Origin: CBDCGJ01 sp965216645
GTDB lineage: Bacteria; Pseudomonadota; Alphaproteobacteria; GCA-2731375
Length of the DNA: 64,000 bases
NCBI GenBank assembly: GCA_965216645.1
Contig: CBDCGJ010000044.1
Span: 62,001-126,000, forward strand
Direction of reading: 5' to 3'
Of this stretch, positions 8,884 to 17,245 are shown piece by piece (positions within the stretch are counted from its first letter, which is position 1; the number at the start of each line of letters is the position of its first letter). The notes under the pieces are model-generated. The model was not told the origin of the DNA. It did not search any database and was given only the letters and a program-made list of their open reading frames with translations. The position numbers were made by a program, and so were the translations under genes.

Positions 8884-10014
8884 ATGAGCGTTCGACCCTA
8901 TCGCGACATTCTTCGCCGACAAAGCCGCCAGATCGCGGTCGGCGAGGTTCTGGTCGGCGGCGACGCGCCGATCAGCGTGCAGACGATGACCAACACGCCG
9001 ACCACGGACGTGACCGCAACGTTGCGCCAGATCGAGAGCGCTGCGGAAGCCGGCGCGGATATTGTCCGCGTGTCCTGTCCTGACCGGGATTCCGCGCTGG
9101 CCCTGAAGCCGATCGTCGCCGGCAGCCCGGTGCCGATCGTTGCCGATATCCATTTCCATTATAAGCGCGCGATCGAAGCGGCGGAGAGCGGTGCTGCCTG
9201 TCTACGCATCAATCCGGGCAATATCGGCAGCGACGACCGGGTGCGGGAGGTCGTTCGGGCGGCCAAGAATCACGGTTGCTCCATGCGCATCGGCGTCAAC
9301 GCGGCGTCGCTGGAGAAGGAAATTCTCGAACGTCACGGGGAGCCGTGCCCGGAAGCGATGATCGAAAGCGCCCTCTACCACGCCCGGGTGTTGGAGGAGA
9401 ACGACTTCTTCGAGTTCAAGATATCGGTGAAGGCGTCGGACGTGTTTCTGGCCGTCGCCGCCTATCAGGGATTGGCCGATGCCTGCGACTATCCCCTGCA
9501 TCTCGGCGTCACCGAGGCCGGCGCGCAACGCATCGGCACGGTGAAATCGTCCATCGGCCTGGGCAGCCTGCTCTGGGCCGGCATCGGGGACACCATCCGG
9601 GTGTCGCTGTCGGCCGACCCGGTGGAGGAGGTGAAAGTCGGCTTCGATATTCTGAAATCCCTCGGCCTGCGCCATCGCGGGGTCAGCGTCGTCTCCTGCC
9701 CGTCCTGCGCCCGCCAGGCCTTCCCGGTGATCAAGACCGTGGAATTGTTGGAGGAACGGCTGGCCCATATCGACGTGCCGATCACCTTGTCGATCATGGG
9801 TTGCGTCGTCAACGGGCCCGGCGAGGCGCGGGAAACAGATATCGGCCTGACTGGCGGCGGCGCCGGCAATCATTTGGTTTATCTCAGCGGCGTTGCCGAC
9901 CATAAGATCACGGACGACGGACTGGTCGACCATATCGTCGAGCTGGTCGAGCGCAAAGCGGCGGATCTACGCGCCGCGAGCCATTCCCAGCCGACGCGCG
10001 CCGTCGGCGCTTAG
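8884..10014 (+). CDS. ispG: 4-hydroxy-3-methylbut-2-enyl diphosphate synthase IspG (GcpE)
   Basis: A 376-residue enzyme of the MEP isoprenoid pathway, converting methylerythritol cyclodiphosphate to HMBPP. The N-terminal barrel includes VGGDAPISVQTMTNTPTTD, ADIHFHYKRAIEAAESGAAC and CLRINPGNIG. The C-terminal iron-sulfur region has SCPSCARQAF and the third cysteine in SIMGCVVNGPGEARETDIGL, giving the CxxC plus distant C of the [4Fe-4S] site. Length and motifs are normal for the single-domain bacterial form. hisS follows after 15 bases. Confidence 0.97.
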   Translation: MSVRPYRDILRRQSRQIAVGEVLVGGDAPISVQTMTNTPTTDVTATLRQIESAAEAGADIVRVSCPDRDSALALKPIVAGSPVPIVADIHFHYKRAIEAAESGAACLRINPGNIGSDDRVREVVRAAKNHGCSMRIGVNAASLEKEILERHGEPCPEAMIESALYHARVLEENDFFEFKISVKASDVFLAVAAYQGLADACDYPLHLGVTEAGAQRIGTVKSSIGLGSLLWAGIGDTIRVSLSADPVEEVKVGFDILKSLGLRHRGVSVVSCPSCARQAFPVIKTVELLEERLAHIDVPITLSIMGCVVNGPGEARETDIGLTGGGAGNHLVYLSGVADHKITDDGLVDHIVELVERKAADLRAASHSQPTRAVGA

Positions 10015-10029
10015 CGACAGGAGAGTTAC

Positions 10030-11286
10030 GTGGCCAAGCTGCAGCCGGTACGCGGCACCCATGACCTGTTGGACGACGACGCCCGCCGCCATGCCCATGT
10101 CATCGGCACGGCGCGGGCCGTCGCGGCGCGCTACGGGCATGGCGATATCGCACCGCCGATTTTCGAGTTCACGCCGGTCTTCGCCCGCACCATGGGCGAG
10201 GGCTCCGACGTCGTGCGCAAGGAGATGTATACCTTCACCGACCGCGGCGGGGAGGAGCTGACCTTACGTCCGGAATTTACCGCCGGTATCGCCCGCGCCT
10301 TCATTTCCGGTGGTCTGCAGCAGAGCTTGCCGCTGAAATTCTTCGCCGCCGGCCCGGCCTTCCGCTACGAACGGCCGCAGAAGGGCCGGCAGCGTCAGTT
10401 TCATCAAATCGACGTGGAAATCCTTGGCGTGGCGGAACCGCAGGCGGATATCGAAGTGATCGCGATTGGCGCCGATATCCTGCGCGAGCTCAATGTACTG
10501 AAAGATTGCCGGTTGGAGATCAACAGTCTGGGCGACCCGGAAAGCCGTGCCGGCTACCGCGACGCCCTGGTCGACTATTTCTCCGCCCGCAAGGATAAGT
10601 TGAGCGAGGACAGCGTCGACCGCCTGGACCGCAATCCGTTGCGCATTCTGGATTCGAAGGATGCGGGCGATCAGGCGCTGGTCGCCGACGCGCCGCGCTT
10701 CGACGACTATTTGAACCAGGACTCCCGCGACTTTTTCGCCCAGGTTTGCGATGGCCTGACCGCGCTGGACATTCCCTTCGCCGTGAACGAGCGCTTGGTC
10801 CGCGGCCTCGACTATTACACCCACACCGCCTTCGAATTTATCACCGAAGCGTTGGGCAGCCAGGGCGCGGTGATCGCCGGCGGCCGTTACGACGGTCTGA
10901 TCGAAACCTTGGGCGGACCGCCGACGCCGGGCATTGGTTGGGCCGGTGGGGTGGAGCGCCTGGCGATGCTGATCGACGGCGCGCCTGCGCCAATTCGCCC
11001 GATCGCGCTGATCCCCTTGGGCGAGGCGGCCCAAGCGAAAGCTTTACCGATCGCGCATCGCTTACGGCAGGCTGGCCTAACGGTCGAACATGGCTACCGC
11101 GGCAATCTGAAACGCCGGCTGACCCGCGCCAACAAGGCCAATGCCCGCTTCGCCGTCATGCTCGGCGAGGACGAGTTGGCCAAAGGCGTGGCAACGCTCC
11201 GCGATCTCGACAGTGGGGCGCAGACCGAGATCCCGCTGGACCGGTTGGTCGGCGACCTAGCGGCGCGCGGAACAGGCGGGAGTTGA
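10030..11286 (+). CDS. hisS: Histidyl-tRNA synthetase
   Basis: A 418-residue class II aminoacyl-tRNA synthetase. The start is GTG 10030, preceded by ACAGGAGAG. Seen are the N-terminal LQPVRGTHDLL, motif 2 FRYERPQKGRQRQFHQIDVEILG, the histidine-specific loops LVRGLDYYTHTAFEF and AGGRYDGLIETLGG, and motif 3 GIGWAGGVERLAML. A C-terminal anticodon-binding domain follows (residues ~320-410, RANKANARFAVMLGEDELAKG). It charges tRNA-His. The stop is 2 bases before the prfA GTG start, suggesting translational coupling. Confidence 0.97.
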   Translation: MAKLQPVRGTHDLLDDDARRHAHVIGTARAVAARYGHGDIAPPIFEFTPVFARTMGEGSDVVRKEMYTFTDRGGEELTLRPEFTAGIARAFISGGLQQSLPLKFFAAGPAFRYERPQKGRQRQFHQIDVEILGVAEPQADIEVIAIGADILRELNVLKDCRLEINSLGDPESRAGYRDALVDYFSARKDKLSEDSVDRLDRNPLRILDSKDAGDQALVADAPRFDDYLNQDSRDFFAQVCDGLTALDIPFAVNERLVRGLDYYTHTAFEFITEALGSQGAVIAGGRYDGLIETLGGPPTPGIGWAGGVERLAMLIDGAPAPIRPIALIPLGEAAQAKALPIAHRLRQAGLTVEHGYRGNLKRRLTRANKANARFAVMLGEDELAKGVATLRDLDSGAQTEIPLDRLVGDLAARGTGGS

Positions 11287-11288
11287 TC

Positions 11289-12371
11289 GTGCTGACGCCG
11301 CAACAGATCGAACCCATCGTCAAGCGTTTCGCCGAGCTGGAAAGCGAGATGGCCCATGCCGGCGACGACAGCGATCTTGTGGTACGCCTGTCCAAGGAAT
11401 ATGCGGAACTGTCGCCGATCGCGCGTCAAGCCATGGCGCTGCAGGACAAATGGCGGGAACGCGACGATCTGCAAGAAATGATCGACGATCCCGACGGCGA
11501 CGAGGAAATGCGGGCGCTGGCGGCGGAGGAACTGGCGGCCCTGAACGACAGTCTGCCCGACCAGGAACAGTCGCTGCGCCTGGCCATGCTGCCGAAAGAC
11601 GCGGCCGACGCGAAGAGCGCCATCCTCGAAATCCGCGCCGGTACCGGCGGCGATGAGGCGGGCCTGTTCGCCGGCGACCTGCTGCGCATGTATCAACGCT
11701 ATGCCGAACAGCATGGCTGGAAGTTGCAGCTGATTTCGGTCAGCGAAACCGACCTTGGCGGTTATAAGGAAGTCGTCGCTTCCGTGACCGGACAGGGGGT
11801 CTTCGCCCGGCTTAAATACGAATCCGGCGTCCATCGGGTACAGCGCGTGCCGGAAACCGAGTCGGGCGGCCGCATCCATACCAGCGCCGCCACCGTGGCC
11901 GTGCTGCCGGAAGCCGAGGAAGTCGATGTCCAGATCGAGGACAAAGACCTGAAGATCGATACCTTCCGGGCCCAGGGCGCCGGCGGTCAGCATGTCAATA
12001 CGACGGACAGCGCCGTCCGCATCACCCATTTGCCCACCGGTATCGTCGTCTCTCAGCAGGACGAGAAGTCTCAGCACAAGAACAAAGCCAAGGCGCTGAA
12101 AATCCTGCGCGCCCGGATATATGACGTGCAGCGCGAGCAGGCCGACAGCGAGCGGGCGGAGGCGCGGCGCGAGCAGGTCGGATCGGGCGACCGATCGGAA
12201 CGGGTGCGGACCTACAACTTCCCGCAGGGCCGCGTCACCGACCACCGCATCAATCTGACCCTCTACAAGCTGGACAAGATGATGGCCGGCGAAGCGGTGG
12301 ACGAGGTCGTCGACGCGCTGATCGCGGACGATCAGGCCCGCAAACTGGCTGCTTTGGATGAGCGGCGCTGA
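11289..12371 (+). CDS. prfA: Peptide chain release factor 1
   Basis: A 360-residue RF1 that terminates at UAG and UAA codons. The tripeptide anticodon-type motif is seen as PET in VPETESGGRIHTSAATVAVLP (PxT rather than the SPF of RF2). The universal GGQ hydrolysis loop is in RAQGAGGQHVNTTDSAVRI. GTG 11289 is taken as the start because it gives the usual RF1 N-terminus (VLTPQQIEPIVKRFAELE). The open frame extends upstream only as a shadow of hisS. The gene overlaps prmC by 14 bases. PrmC methylates the glutamine of GGQ, so the pair is functionally linked. Confidence 0.97.
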   Translation: MLTPQQIEPIVKRFAELESEMAHAGDDSDLVVRLSKEYAELSPIARQAMALQDKWRERDDLQEMIDDPDGDEEMRALAAEELAALNDSLPDQEQSLRLAMLPKDAADAKSAILEIRAGTGGDEAGLFAGDLLRMYQRYAEQHGWKLQLISVSETDLGGYKEVVASVTGQGVFARLKYESGVHRVQRVPETESGGRIHTSAATVAVLPEAEEVDVQIEDKDLKIDTFRAQGAGGQHVNTTDSAVRITHLPTGIVVSQQDEKSQHKNKAKALKILRARIYDVQREQADSERAEARREQVGSGDRSERVRTYNFPQGRVTDHRINLTLYKLDKMMAGEAVDEVVDALIADDQARKLAALDERR

Positions 12372-13215
12372 CACGCTGATTGCCGAAGCGACGGCGCGGT
12401 TGACGGCCGCCGGTATCGCCGATGCGCGCCAGGACGCGGTTTTGCTTTTCTGCCACACCGCCGGTCTAGGCCGGGAAGACTTGCTGCGCGATCCGGCGCA
12501 AGCCGCGTCCGCCGATATCGAACGGCGCTTCGCCGATGCGGTCGCGCGTCGCGCGTCGCGGGAGCCGATGTCGCACATAACCGGGGAGCGGGAATTCTGG
12601 AGCTTGCCGTTTTTTGTCGACCGTCGCGTTCTTGACCCGCGCCCGGACAGCGAGACCTTGGTTGAGGCGGTCCTCGCCGATTTCTCCGACCGGCAGGCGC
12701 CGCTGCGGCTGCTCGATCTCGGCACCGGGACCGGCTGCCTGTTATGTGCGTTGCTAACCGAGTTTCCCGCCGCGACAGGTGTCGGCGTTGACGTTTCCGA
12801 TGCCGCCTTGCGGGTCGCGCGGGCAAATGCCGGACGCCATGGATTGGCGGCACGGGCGCGCCTCCAGTTCGGCAATTGGGCACGCGATCTGGCCGGACCC
12901 TTTGATGTGATTGTCGCCAATCCGCCCTATATCGTCCGTGACGATATGGCGTCGCTCAAGCCGGAAGTCCGCTGCCACGAGCCGGTCATGGCGCTCGATG
13001 GCGGTACGGACGGTCTCGATGCGTATCGTGCGATCTGCCCGGATTTACCTCGATTATTGGCCCATGGCGGCGGGTCCTATCTGGAAGTAGGGATGGGTCA
13101 AGCCGGCATGATATGCGATCTAATGCGAGAGGCCGGGATGACCGAAATCGGCGTGCGTCGCGATCTTGCCGGCATCGATCGTGTCGTCACCGCCCGCGGA
13201 CCGGTGTCAGGCTAA
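12358..13215 (+). CDS. prmC: Release factor N5-glutamine methyltransferase PrmC (HemK)
   Basis: A 285-residue SAM-dependent methyltransferase that methylates the GGQ glutamine of release factors. Visible are the N-terminal helical domain with ITGEREFWSLPFFVDRRVLDPRPDSETL, the SAM-binding LLDLGTGTGCLLCALLTEFP, and the catalytic NPPY motif in IVANPPYIV. LDGGTDGLDAYRAI follows. The start ATG 12358 lies inside the end of prfA, a typical coupled arrangement. Confidence 0.96.
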   Translation: MSGADTLIAEATARLTAAGIADARQDAVLLFCHTAGLGREDLLRDPAQAASADIERRFADAVARRASREPMSHITGEREFWSLPFFVDRRVLDPRPDSETLVEAVLADFSDRQAPLRLLDLGTGTGCLLCALLTEFPAATGVGVDVSDAALRVARANAGRHGLAARARLQFGNWARDLAGPFDVIVANPPYIVRDDMASLKPEVRCHEPVMALDGGTDGLDAYRAICPDLPRLLAHGGGSYLEVGMGQAGMICDLMREAGMTEIGVRRDLAGIDRVVTARGPVSG

Positions 13216-13424
13216 AAAGTCGCAGGGGAAAAAATCTATTGGCAACCGGCCCAACGGGCGTTAGTTTGTTGATCGAACGCCATTGGAAAGGCCAGTTGAT
13301 TTTGTGGCCAAGGGGCGAATTCTCCAGGGACAAAGGTCCGAATTAGCAGGGTGGTACGACCCGGCCTTAGGACCGAATGTTGGCAGCGTGTGGACCAACA
13401 TCCGGAGGAGCTTGCACCGAGATT

Positions 13425-13453
13425 TTGACTAAATAACGCGTTCGGAATATGGC
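13425..13453 (+). promoter_or_regulatory. Candidate sigma-70-type promoter of the DUF4167 gene
   Basis: TTGACT at 13425-13430 and TATGGC at 13448-13453 are separated by exactly 17 bases, 22 bases before the DUF4167 start. The 259-base spacer 13216-13474 otherwise holds no gene I can support. A weak 7-bp hairpin (ATGTTGG/CCAACAT) sits just upstream near 13377-13401. Confidence 0.45.
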
Positions 13454-13474
13454 AAGACACAACGCTTTGGGATC

Positions 13475-14104
13475 ATGAGACAAAACTCCCCTAAAAATCG
13501 GGGACGCGGCCGTTCCGGCGGGCGCCGACCCCACGGAAACCCGGCAAACCGTAGTTACGAAAGCAACGGACCGGATGTGAAAATACGCGGCAACGCCTCG
13601 CACATCGCCGACAAATACCAGGCGCTCTCGCGCGACGCGGCGGCGTCCGGCGACCGCATCGCGGCGGAAGGCTATCTCCAGCATGCGGAGCACTATATCC
13701 GCATCGTGCAGGCGGCCCAGGCGCAGCAGCTCGAACGTCAGCAGGCGGCCGAGCAGGAACGTCGGCAACGGGCCGAGCGCCAGGAATCGGCGCGCCAAGC
13801 CAATGGCAACAACAATGGCGGCGGTGGCGCGGATACCGCCAAACCCTCATCGAAAGGCAATGGCGAAAGCCCGCAGCCGGACGTGCCGGATGACGCCTTC
13901 GATTACCTCATGAAGGACAAGCCGGTCGTGGCGGCCTCGGAGTCGGAAGAGAATAAGCCGGAAGCCAAATCGAACGGCAAGAAGGCGGCCGAAACCACGG
14001 AAAGCAAACCGAAACGTCGGAGTCCGCGGCGTAAAGCCAACACGGAGGAGACGGAGGCACCCACCGACGCCGACAGCGACGCCACCGGCGCCGTCGGCGA
14101 CTGA
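13475..14104 (+). CDS. DUF4167 domain-containing protein
   Basis: A 209-residue protein. The N-terminal 85 residues are the conserved DUF4167 module (RYx-type segment ANRSYESNGPDVKIRGNASHIADKYQALSRDA, then AEGYLQHAEHYIRIVQ). The rest is a highly charged, low-complexity tail rich in Gln, Arg, Glu and Lys that ends in a basic stretch (KPKRRSPRRK). The basic start (RQNSPKNRGRGRSGGRRPHG) and tail suggest nucleic-acid or ribosome binding, but no function is established. The family is largely alphaproteobacterial and often lies next to prmC, as here. Confidence 0.9.
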   Translation: MRQNSPKNRGRGRSGGRRPHGNPANRSYESNGPDVKIRGNASHIADKYQALSRDAAASGDRIAAEGYLQHAEHYIRIVQAAQAQQLERQQAAEQERRQRAERQESARQANGNNNGGGGADTAKPSSKGNGESPQPDVPDDAFDYLMKDKPVVAASESEENKPEAKSNGKKAAETTESKPKRRSPRRKANTEETEAPTDADSDATGAVGD

Positions 14105-14160
14105 TCTACCAACCGACCGCTGCGGCGGTTTAGATAAACCAACGACGGGAGGCAAAACAC

Positions 14161-15225
14161 ATGGCCTTGGTGTCGCTACGCCAACTTCTCGATCACGGCG
14201 CGGAAAACGACTACGGCGTGCCGGCCTTCAACATCAACAATATGGAGCAGATGCTGGCGATCATGGCGGCGGCGGACGAGTCTGACGCGCCGGTGATTAT
14301 GCAGGCCAGTCGCGGCGCCCGCGAATATGCCAACGACGTGGTGCTGAGCCACCTGATCAAGGCGGCGATCGAGCTTTATCCGCATATCCCGGTCTGCATG
14401 CATCAAGACCATGGCAACGAGCCGGCGACGTGCATGTCGGCGATTACCTATGGCTTCTCCTCGGTGATGATGGACGGCTCGCTGGAAGCCGATGGTAAGA
14501 CCCCGGCGAGCTACGACTACAATGTCGACGTGACCCGCCAAGTCGTTGACTTGGCGCATATGGTTGGCGTTTCCGTGGAAGGCGAACTCGGTTGCCTAGG
14601 CTCCTTGGAAACCGGCGAAGGGGAGAAGGAAGACGGTCACGGCTTCGACGGTAAGCTGGATATGGACGCGCTTCTGACCGATCCGGTACAGGCGGTGGAT
14701 TTCGTTGAGCGCACCCATGTGGATGCCCTGGCCATCGCTATCGGCACCAGCCACGGCGCCTACAAGTTCACGCGGGAGCCGACCGGCGACATCCTCGCCA
14801 TAGATCGGGTGAAGGAGATCAACGCCAAAATGCCGAACCTGCATTTGGTCATGCATGGCTCTTCCTCGGTGCCGCAGCATCTGCAGGATATCATCAACGA
14901 ATATGGCGGCGATATGCCGCAAACCTACGGCGTGCCGATCGAGGAGATCGAAACGGCAATCAAGCATGGCGTCCGCAAGGTCAACATCGACACGGACAAC
15001 CGTATGGCCATGACCGGACAGATCCGCAAGGTCTTTTCCGAAAACAAGGCGGAATTCGATCCGCGCAAATATCTGAAGCCGGCGATGGCGGCGATGAAAG
15101 ATCTGTGCAAGGACCGCTACGAACGCTTCAACTGCGCCGGAAAAGCCTCCAAGATCAAGATCGTGCCGCTTGACGACATGGCCCAGCGTTACAAGAACGG
15201 CAGCCTGAAGCCGCAGCTCAGCTAG
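14161..15225 (+). CDS. fba: Class II fructose-bisphosphate aldolase
   Basis: A 354-residue zinc-dependent aldolase of glycolysis, gluconeogenesis and the Calvin cycle. Motifs are VPAFNINNMEQMLAIMAAA, the zinc and substrate region CMHQDHGNEPATCMSAI, SVMMDGSLE, VEGELGCLGSLETGEGE and AIGTSHGAYKF with a metal-ligand histidine. LVMHGSSSVP and NIDTDNRMAM follow. Length and spacing match the Calvin-cycle (CbbA/FbaA-like) subtype. A clear ribosome site (GGGAGG) precedes ATG 14161. It is convergent with, and overlaps by 4 bases, the tmpB gene on the other strand. Confidence 0.95.
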   Translation: MALVSLRQLLDHGAENDYGVPAFNINNMEQMLAIMAAADESDAPVIMQASRGAREYANDVVLSHLIKAAIELYPHIPVCMHQDHGNEPATCMSAITYGFSSVMMDGSLEADGKTPASYDYNVDVTRQVVDLAHMVGVSVEGELGCLGSLETGEGEKEDGHGFDGKLDMDALLTDPVQAVDFVERTHVDALAIAIGTSHGAYKFTREPTGDILAIDRVKEINAKMPNLHLVMHGSSSVPQHLQDIINEYGGDMPQTYGVPIEEIETAIKHGVRKVNIDTDNRMAMTGQIRKVFSENKAEFDPRKYLKPAMAAMKDLCKDRYERFNCAGKASKIKIVPLDDMAQRYKNGSLKPQLS

Positions 15226-15785
15226 TCGGACCGCACCAGCCCCGCCAAGAGGGGCCGGAAATCCTCGAATGTTCGGGTGGTGGCGCCGATCACCTTCGCC
15301 GCTTCGTCCCAGCGTCGGACCCGCACCGCGTCTTGGAAATGGGCGCGACCTTCGAACGTGCTGATTTCCTGTGCGTCCATCGGCCCGCCCTGGAGCTCCA
15401 GGCTATGGACGGAGGCTGGCGAGAGCTTGGCGAAGTAATCGTCCTCGACGGCGCAAAGGTAACGCTTGGCGGCGACATGCAGGCGGACGCTATCGGCGAT
15501 GCGGGCGGGGAAGAAGGGGTCGAGGATCGACCCGCCGGCGCTGTCGTGATGATTGTCGATGCCTTGGTCCAGCGCGTCCTCGGGAAATTCGTTGGTATAG
15601 TGACCGATGTCGTGCAATAGCGCGGCGGCGATCAATTCGTCTTCCGCCCCTTCCGCCGCCGCGCATTCGGCGCATTGCAGCATGTGCTGGGACATGGTCA
15701 CCTGTTCGCCGAGATAGGAGTCGGCGCCACGGCGTTCGAAAATGTCGGCCAGGAAATCGACGATACTCTCGCCAGTCAATGTCAT
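15222..15785 (-). CDS. tmpB: TmpB-like HD-domain phosphonate oxygenase
   Basis: A 187-residue HD-domain protein of the mixed-valent di-iron oxygenase type. It shows the metal-binding histidines in TMSQHMLQCAECAAAEG and the HD pair in AALLHDIGHYTN, plus the second-sphere Tyr-x-x-Glu (YLGEQVT) typical of PhnZ/TmpB enzymes. TmpB cleaves (R)-1-hydroxy-2-(trimethylammonio)ethylphosphonate to glycine betaine and phosphate. The start is set at 15785 because it overlaps the tmpA stop by 4 bases (ATGA) and gives the usual MTLTGESIVDF start. A longer reading is only the end of tmpA in another frame. The pairing with tmpA, rather than a PhyH-type phnY*, supports the trimethyl substrate. Confidence 0.85.
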   Translation of the reverse strand: MTLTGESIVDFLADIFERRGADSYLGEQVTMSQHMLQCAECAAAEGAEDELIAAALLHDIGHYTNEFPEDALDQGIDNHHDSAGGSILDPFFPARIADSVRLHVAAKRYLCAVEDDYFAKLSPASVHSLELQGGPMDAQEISTFEGRAHFQDAVRVRRWDEAAKVIGATTRTFEDFRPLLAGLVRSD

Positions 15786-16930
15786 ATGCTTTGCTCCAAA
15801 ACGGCTAATGTGGACAACAATCCGTCTTTGTCCGCGTAACATCCCTGCAGCCACCGCTGCCCGGTCCCGGTATAGGCGCGGCGGGCATGCAGAACGCGGG
15901 TATTGTCGACGATGAAGGCGTCGCCCGGGGTTAACTTGAATTCGACGGCCATTTCCGGACGATCGATGATGTCGGCGAGATGACGGTAGGCCGCATAATA
16001 GTCGGCCATTTTCTCGAACGGAATGTCGGTCACCGGCGCCAATGAGCGATTGTTGAACCGCACCGCGATCAGTTCGCCATCCGGTGCCAATTCGATCATC
16101 GGCCGCCGGCTCGTCAGATTGACGTCATCCGCGCCGGCATAGGCGAAATGGGCGTTGTAGCCGCTCAACAAGGCGGCGGCGTCCGGCGCTTCGGCCAGCA
16201 GGACTTCGACGGCCTTGAACCCGTCAACGACGAGAGAATCGCCGCCCGCCGCGGAATTCTCCAAACAAGTCAGCAATTGCAAGGTTGGCACCGGATCGCG
16301 GTAGGGATTGTCCGTATGGGCTTGTAGGCCGAGGCCGGTATAGGCGAGATTGCTCGGCACCACCTCGGCCCGGACGTCGAACCAGCGGCCGTAGTTGGTT
16401 TCTCGGATGTAACCGAACAAGTCGATGACTTGGACCAATTTGCCGCTTTCCGTCGGCACGTCGTGCAAACGGCCGACCCCGAATCGGCGGACCTGGCCGA
16501 GCCATTCGGCCAACGCCATTCGGTCCTGCCGGACTAAATCGAACGACAAGCTATCCGCTATCCCGACATCACGGTCCCACAAGTTGACGTCAGGCTTGAT
16601 CCAGCCAACAGATTTGGGATGCGATTTATCATAACGGTTTCGAAACAACCATTTACTATCATACTGAACCCTCAATCCTTCCGGCTGAAAGATGACGATC
16701 AGCTGGCGTTCTTCGACGGCGATATTGGAAACGGCAAGATCGGTCGGAATGTCGCCGATGCGGATCAACCGTTGGCCGTTTTGTGGCGAAAGCGTCTGAG
16801 GTTCGGGCGCGTTGTCGCGAAGCCAGACCGCGTGAAATCGGGCGCTTGTCCCGTCCGCCCACGCCAAGCGAACCGTGGTTCCCGCCTCATCCAGTTCGGC
16901 GGTTTCAAGGGTCGGACAAATCGCCATCAA
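15782..16930 (-). CDS. tmpA: TmpA-like Fe(II)/2-oxoglutarate dioxygenase
   Basis: A 382-residue member of the gamma-butyrobetaine-hydroxylase fold. An N-terminal DUF971-like domain (residues ~10-95) is followed by a TauD-type dioxygenase domain. The iron facial triad is visible as HTD in LQAHTDNPYRDPVP and the distal histidine in NTRVLHARRAYTGTGQRW, whose arginine would bind 2-oxoglutarate. TmpA hydroxylates 2-(trimethylammonio)ethylphosphonate for TmpB. The zinc-binding cysteines usual in the N-terminal domain of this fold are absent here (WLRDNAPEPQTLSPQNGQRL). The start at 16930 overlaps the stop of the small upstream gene by 4 bases. Carnitine-type betaine hydroxylase is the alternative, but tmpB makes TmpA more likely. 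Confidence 0.83.
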   Translation of the reverse strand: MMAICPTLETAELDEAGTTVRLAWADGTSARFHAVWLRDNAPEPQTLSPQNGQRLIRIGDIPTDLAVSNIAVEERQLIVIFQPEGLRVQYDSKWLFRNRYDKSHPKSVGWIKPDVNLWDRDVGIADSLSFDLVRQDRMALAEWLGQVRRFGVGRLHDVPTESGKLVQVIDLFGYIRETNYGRWFDVRAEVVPSNLAYTGLGLQAHTDNPYRDPVPTLQLLTCLENSAAGGDSLVVDGFKAVEVLLAEAPDAAALLSGYNAHFAYAGADDVNLTSRRPMIELAPDGELIAVRFNNRSLAPVTDIPFEKMADYYAAYRHLADIIDRPEMAVEFKLTPGDAFIVDNTRVLHARRAYTGTGQRWLQGCYADKDGLLSTLAVLEQSI

Positions 16931-17064
16931 CGACGCCGGAACAACAGGTACCAGAGCAAGGCCGCCGCGAACAACCCACCCACGAGGATAGTCGCATAGA
17001 ACACGAAATCGTCGGGATTATCGATACCGAAGCTTGTGCTGGCCCGGTGCATTTGCGCATACAT
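16927..17064 (-). CDS. Small single-pass membrane protein upstream of tmpA (45 aa)
   Basis: A short reading frame with a strong ribosome site (GGGAGGG, about 6 bases before the ATG at 17064) that overlaps tmpA by 4 bases (ATGA). The product begins MYAQMHRASTSFG and ends in one hydrophobic helix (FVFYATILVGGLFAAALLWYLLF, split by nothing charged) followed by RRR, as expected for a tail-anchored or single-pass protein with its basic end in the cytosol. I do not recognise a family. Translational coupling places it in the tmpAB operon, so a link to phosphonate uptake or anchoring of the oxygenases is possible but only inferred from position. A longer in-frame extension to 17247 lacks a ribosome site. 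Confidence 0.65.
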   Translation of the reverse strand: MYAQMHRASTSFGIDNPDDFVFYATILVGGLFAAALLWYLLFRRR

Positions 17065-17245
17065 AACCGCCCTCCCGCGCCTACGAATCGCTTGATTATG
17101 GCTTGTTTTTCGCCTTTTTGACACTACCTGTTTGATAGTAGCGCCGCTTCGACGAAGGGCGCATTCTGTCCAAATATGACCACTTGGGCGTTCGCGGCAG
17201 GCCGATATTCGGGTGCCGGGGGACGTGCCGAAACAAGAGGTAGTC

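Noticed and set aside
11094..12920. A 608-codon minus-strand frame over hisS-prfA-prmC
   Set aside because: It is a shadow of three well-conserved genes; no ribosome site or family similarity.
15222..15854. tmpB starting at 15854
   Set aside because: The extra 23 codons re-read the end of tmpA in another frame; the ATGA overlap and family N-terminus support 15785.
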